Assembly (NCBI GenBank): GCA_963971285.1
Contig: OZ020244.1
Span: forward strand, 16,554,001-16,618,000
Length of the DNA stretch: 64,000 nucleotides
Source of the DNA: Astropecten irregularis
Lineage: Eukaryota > Echinodermata > Asteroidea > Paxillosida > Astropectinidae
Direction: 5' to 3'
The notes below the pieces were generated by a model, which saw only the letters and a list, made by a program, of their open reading frames with translations, had not been told where the DNA came from and made no database searches. Below, in pieces: positions 59,531-64,000 of the stretch. How positions within the stretch are numbered: position 1 is the stretch's first letter; the number at the start of each line of letters is the position of its first letter. Both the position numbers and the translations under genes were made by a program.

Positions 59531-59616
59531 CTGCAATAAAAACAAAACAAAAATAGAAACATAAATAAGTCAGTTGAAAAACAAAATTGCGCCAGGTGTT
59601 GAATTCTGGAGTTTTT

Positions 59617-59937
59617 AAATGTAGTATCATACTTTGATAAGAAACCGAAACAGAAATGTTCACAGATTTAAGTATAACTTGCAGGGTATGAAGATGGTGG
59701 TGGTAGAAACATACCGTTAAAATATATCCGCCTGAAATTGTGTATTCATCCAGAAATTAGTAAAACAATGACCGAGAATCTTTTTGATCTTTTCTGTTTT
59801 TCACCGTTTTCTCAAAAAGTGGGCACCGTATGGGACTGAAATTTTCACAGATGTCTTTTCTGTATCTGTCTTGATATTTTTGCCCATGAATCTGTATTTC
59901 TTTGATAAAAACCAAAGTATGATATTACCTTAAATAT
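59617..59937 (+). repeat. TTAA-type element, type 1, about 320 bp
   Basis: It starts AATGTAGTATCATACTTTGA and ends CCAAAGTATGATATTACCTT. The central GATCTTTTAAAAGATC is partly deleted. Confidence 0.9.
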
Positions 59938-60184
59938 GAAAACTCTATAAAGATATTCCCAGAACTATTTTTATATTTTTTTCAATATTTAATGTACATG
60001 CTAGAGTTATATTCTAGTCAATTAATGTTAAGGCCAAAGATAAAAGATATTTCCGAGTCAGAGTCCTGGCTGGATTTCACAAAACTTATAAGCTTTATCC
60101 TAAGATGAGTTGTCAATATCACCATAGTGATTTGTATTCTGACATCACACATTGCTTAGCAATTAAGCATGTTAAGATTGGTTC

Positions 60185-60358
60185 ACAATAGCGCTCCGTG
60201 CTCTAGAAACTTATAGAAAATGCCCTTTATATTGACAGCTATAGATACCCGGATGTTCGGACAAATTTCACAAAGTTTTCGTGTAAGTTGGGTATATGAC
60301 GTACAACTTTTTTGTCCGAACATCTGAATGTGACGTCACAAGCACAGAGCCCTATTTG
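60185..60358. repeat. foldback element with AATAGCGCTC ends, divergent
   Basis: It starts AATAGCGCTCCGTGCTCTAG and ends ACAAGCACAGAGCCCTATT. An inner pair GATGTTCGGACAAA / TTTGTCCGAACATC differs from the other copies. Confidence 0.82.
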
Positions 60359-60699
60359 ATCTAGGTGCTAGGTGAAATCGACCACAAAGGTTACAGTCAA
60401 TGTCTGAGTACTCCCTGTTGATTTGAGTCAAGTCATTGTGACTCAAGTCCAAGTTTGTGTCAAGGTAGATGCAACTTTGGCTGAGACCAACTCAAGTCTT
60501 AGTCCAAGTCACAAGTCATACCCAAGACTTGGACATAGGCTACAACTTTGCCACAAGATATTTCTAACTCTGCTGACTCAGCATTTCTGCATACCAGATG
60601 TAGAGGGTTCAGATCCTACTTAAGACTGAACCTCTGAGAGCTTTGTTACAGGTACTCAAAAGTGGTAAGCACATAGTGCTAGTTAAACATGTTGGCTTG

Positions 60700-61098
60700 A
60701 AAGATTTGAGGCTTTGCATGGTGACAATTGGTATGTGGATCGGTTTGCGGAAGCACCATGTAAGAATCGTTCATACTTTCACACTTTCGTTCGCACTTCT
60801 CGTAATTAATTATGAGAAGTGTGAACAAAATAGAAATGCGAACATGCTGAAATCAACCACATATTATGTTTCCACAAACCGATCCACATACCAACAGAAC
60901 TTTCTTGTCAAGCTTTAATTTAGCTTGTCAAGCTCCTGATGAGGACTAGAAGCAGGCTAGTCAAAACGTTGAGACCTTACAAGAAGTGCAAATGAAATAG
61001 TTTTTGTGAAGTGCGAAAGTACGAACGATTCTTACATGGTGTTTCCGCAAACCGATCCACATACCAATTGTCACCATGCAAAGCCTCAAATCTTTCTT
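60700..61098. repeat. two joined elements of the AAGGTCTCAACGTTTCGACTAG family
   Basis: The left unit ends CAAACCGATCCACATACCAA near 60895. The right unit has GTCAAAACGTTGAGACC and ends CCATGCAAAGCCTCAAATC. Between them is a short TTGTCAAGCTTTAATTTAGC stretch repeating TTGTCAAGCT. Confidence 0.85.
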
Positions 61099-62154
61099 AA
61101 AGTTATATTGTTCATAAGCCTATTGGGGAGAAAGTCAGCACACTATAGAATCACACTGCCCTGACAAAAATCCAGTCAAGTTGGTAATGATTGACAAGAC
61201 TAGTCGATTGCTTGGATGCAAGCCGAAAGGTCTCGCATGGTTACGAATTATCATCAACAGCTTTTTTGTCGGGCAAACTATGGCAGAGTATAGCAGAAAG
61301 ACGTCATCATCAGAACATTGACTAGATTCCCTCGCACTCGCATGAGAATATCAGTGTTCGTGCCCTACGGCTGGTCGGCAACCAACTAGTTATTGACTGA
61401 ACTGGCTTCCAGCCTGCGCACCGACATTTCAATTTGCTGGACGACTATGAGGCAATTCATCAATTATCAGCATAATCATATTAATAGAATTATGAGCGCC
61501 CAAAAAAAGTGTGGGCCTGTACATCTTTAAAGTAGCAGCTAGAAGTGACTGTCTTTTTACCCAGAATCGGAGACATTGATACCCTTTTGCGACAGAATGG
61601 AAAACCACAAGAGGAGAACATTTTTGGAGAGTCAATTGGCAATTTGGACGGAGGAAGGTGATATATGTGCAATTAAAGTCTGTTTTTTTGCATGCCCAGA
61701 TTTTCATCTCTCGCCGTACTCCATGAAAGGAGGGAAATCTCTATCAATCGACCTGATCAAATCTAGGTCTCGTGGACACTGAGGGGAAGGTCGGTGGCTT
61801 TGGAGAGGCAGGCGGGACTTGACAGAGGGCCAGCGAGCACAGACCCTGTGTAATTGTGCAGCCGAGCGTGCCTCAAGTGAGCGGCATCACACCCTCGATA
61901 CATCCTATTTAGAACCTCCCCTGATGGTGCTCACGCCCCAATTTGCTACCAATGTGATAAGCTCGAAAGAGAGAGGCTTGTCTGGGGATCAACCGGCACC
62001 GTCCTTTTTATGTGATTGACCGCGCCGGTTACCTACAGCGTACAGGGTCATCAACCGTTTACCTCCTATAGCCTGTGTGATTGCCTTGGTTCAGTGATTA
62101 ATGAATCTGAATGGCATCGTCCGGTTTTTTTGTTTTTTGGTCAACAGGGTTGGA

Positions 62155-62290
62155 TCAAAGCAAATTGTGCAGCTCATCAGGGTCCACAATTTCATGGCTA
62201 TGTTTATAGTAAGCGCAGAATCAGCGCTTATGGAAGCAGAAAATTATGTGCTTACGAGATCCTATTTCATGTATTTAGCAACTCTTGCGT
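62155..62290 (+). repeat. dispersed repeat fragment with TAAGCGCAGAATCAGCGCTTA
   Basis: The hairpin AAGCGCAGAATCAGCGCTT and AGATCCTATTTCATG match 19285..19400. It ends near GCAACTCTTGCG. Confidence 0.65.
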
Positions 62291-63117
62291 AAAATTTGTT
62301 GCGCATATGATCCGACAGCCAAACTGTCGGCATGTCAAACAGTTGCTTTTCAACTGTGACAATACCAAACAGTCTGGCAACCGAATCGGCAAGCTGCTTG
62401 AAGTACTTTCTGCGAGCAGCCGCAGTTGATCAAGATAAATTTTGCCGAGACGCAAGGAGTAGAAAATTTTGATTAGGAAGCTCAAAAGTAGACTTCCCTT
62501 CAATACCTGCACAATTGTGGTCAAAGCAGAACTATGATTGAATGAATGAACTCGGATTTCTCGCTTACTCGGCTAACATTGAAATTGGGCGCTTACCCTG
62601 CAAGCGAAAAGAATGAAGATCGTACGCGCCAAATTCTGCAGTAATAAAACAGAACCACGAAAATGGGCACAGATGGTTGGGTTGTTAAAATGTTTGGGCA
62701 CAGTGTCATGAACATTGATTTACTGTGGACAGAGGTGAACTTTTGTTGCTGATGAGGGCTACAAGCAACCATCTAGATCATCCAGCCCTGTGCATAGGCA
62801 AAAGTGTGGATAACTGTATCATTCTCTCACACTGAATGATGGTCTAAATCAAAGAATATATAGCGCTATGCGCAAGATGGATAACTGACCATAGGGCGCG
62901 TGGTAATTGGCATGGAGGCCGCCATTCTCCATACAAATTATACACGATCCGCCATGTTGGTGTGCAACTGATGAGTAGTTTGTACACGGGACATATGGGA
63001 GCTGGGAGATTTATCAAAGAAAATGGGAGTGTTAGGTAAGATTTTGGCCCGGATTCGATTAAAACCTATTGTTTATTGTAAATAGAAATATTTGACATTG
63101 GTGTGAAGCAGCTGAAT

Positions 63118-64000
63118 ATGAAAAAGGCGAGAATTGAGGATGCGAGCAGTGAGAATGCGGGTATTGAGGATGCGATCATTGAAGATGCGGGTATTGAGGA
63201 TGTGATCATTGAGGATGCGAGCAATGAGGATGCGAGCATTGAGGATGCGAGCACTGAGGATGCGAGCACTGAGGATGTGAGCACTGAGGATGCGAACACT
63301 CAGGATGCGAACACTCAGGATGCGAGCATTGAGGATGCGAGCACTGAGGATGCGAGCAATGAGGATGCGAACATTGAGGATGCGGGTATTGAGGATGCGA
63401 TCATTGAAGATGCAATCATTGAGGATGCGAGCACTGAGGATGCGAGCACTGAGGATGCGAGCACTGAGGATGCGAGCACTGAGGATGTGAGCATTGAGGA
63501 TGCGAGCATTGAGGATGCGAGCATTGAGGATGCGAGCAATGAGGATGCGAACATTGAGGATGCGGGTATTGAGGATGCGATCATTGAAGATGCAATCATT
63601 GAGGATGCGAGCACTGAGGATGCGAGCACTGAGGATGCGAGCAATGAGGATGCGAACATTGAGGATGCGGGTATTGAGGATGCGATCATTGAAGATGCAA
63701 TCATTGAGGATGCGAGCACTGAGGACGCGAGCACTGAGGATGCGAGCACTGAGGATGCGAGCACTGAGTATGCGAGCATTGAGGATGCGAGCATTGAGGA
63801 TGCGAGCATTGAGGATGCGAGCACTGAGTATGCGAGCACTGAGGATGCGAGCATTGAGGATGCGAGCATTGAGGATGCGATCATTGAGGATGAGAGCATT
63901 GAGGATGCGAGCATTGAAGATGCAAGCATTGAGGATGCGAGCACTGAGTATGCGAGCATTGAGGATGCGAGCAGTGAGGATGTGAGCATTAAAGATGCAG
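63118..64000 (+). repeat. 15-bp coding-capable minisatellite, runs off the window
   Basis: About 58 units of consensus GAGGATGCGAGCATT follow each other with no length change, and the array continues past the edge. An open frame from ATG at 63118 reads MKKARIEDASSENAG and then EDAS(I/T/N) repeats for 294 codons with no stop in the window; TAA lies in frame 45 bp or less upstream. A second plus frame (MRALR) and a minus frame (LASSM) are also open, as expected when the unit is a multiple of three. I see no splice or codon evidence that any frame is used. It is most likely non-coding. Confidence 0.93.

Larger units (their letters stand above)
59531..64000. other. intron upstream of IS2 exon, no coding exon found
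   Basis: It contains repeats at 59617..59937, 60185..60358, 60700..61098 and 62200..62285, and the minisatellite from 63118. The block 61150..62150 shows no repeat and no exon; no IS1-like sequence was seen. Confidence 0.65.

Noticed and set aside
59531..63117. IS1 exon
   Set aside because: No WKPFE-like or ANCVALA-like coding stretch ending in phase 0 with a donor was found. It is probably beyond the right edge.
63118..64000. CRISPR array
   Set aside because: It is a contiguous 15-bp tandem repeat without unique spacers, in animal DNA.

Overview
This is animal genomic DNA. One large intron-rich gene occupies most of the window, and the introns are packed with short dispersed repeats. Nothing prokaryotic was seen (no operons, CRISPR arrays or insertion sequences). 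The repeat types (tRNA-derived SINEs with TTA tails, many foldback/MITE families, TTAA-flanked elements) together with the channel sequence suggest an invertebrate deuterostome, most likely an echinoderm. That assignment rests on remembered resemblance of the repeats and is not certain.

The gene lies on the minus strand, so it reads from about 59.5 kb down to 4.4 kb. It encodes the pore-forming alpha1 subunit of an L-type (Cav1) voltage-gated calcium channel. I resolved 25 exon positions, one of them present in two alternative versions. Each has GT-AG borders, and the reading phases match across every junction. With one of the two alternative exons included, they give about 1,146 uninterrupted codons, from segment IS2 to segment IVS3. 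The 5' end (promoter, N-terminus, IS1) lies beyond the right edge. The 3' end (IVS4, IV pore, IVS6, C-terminus with EF hand and IQ motif) lies beyond the left edge. Selectivity-filter glutamates are present in repeats I, II and III. The S4 voltage sensors of repeats I-III and the beta-subunit binding site (AID) after IS6 are intact.

The most interesting gene feature is a pair of IS6 exons (43804..43904 and 41380..41483). They have the same phase and position and look mutually exclusive. Each resembles a different member of the mutually exclusive IS6 exon pair of vertebrate CACNA1C. A purine-rich minisatellite of about 1.3 kb separates them. Two IIIS5 residues that matter for dihydropyridine binding in vertebrate L-type channels appear to be replaced.

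Layout by position: 1..4444 is downstream intron with SINE and foldback repeats. 4445..22210 holds exons 25 to 8 (IVS3 back to the I-II loop), closely spaced. 22211..43803 holds long repeat-rich introns with exons 7, 6 and 5b. 43804..59530 holds exons 5a to 1. 59531..64000 is upstream intron ending in a 15-bp coding-capable minisatellite that runs off the edge. Several foldback families share one terminal motif, and several others share TTAA flanks, so a few transposase activities may have mobilised most of them. No second protein gene could be supported.
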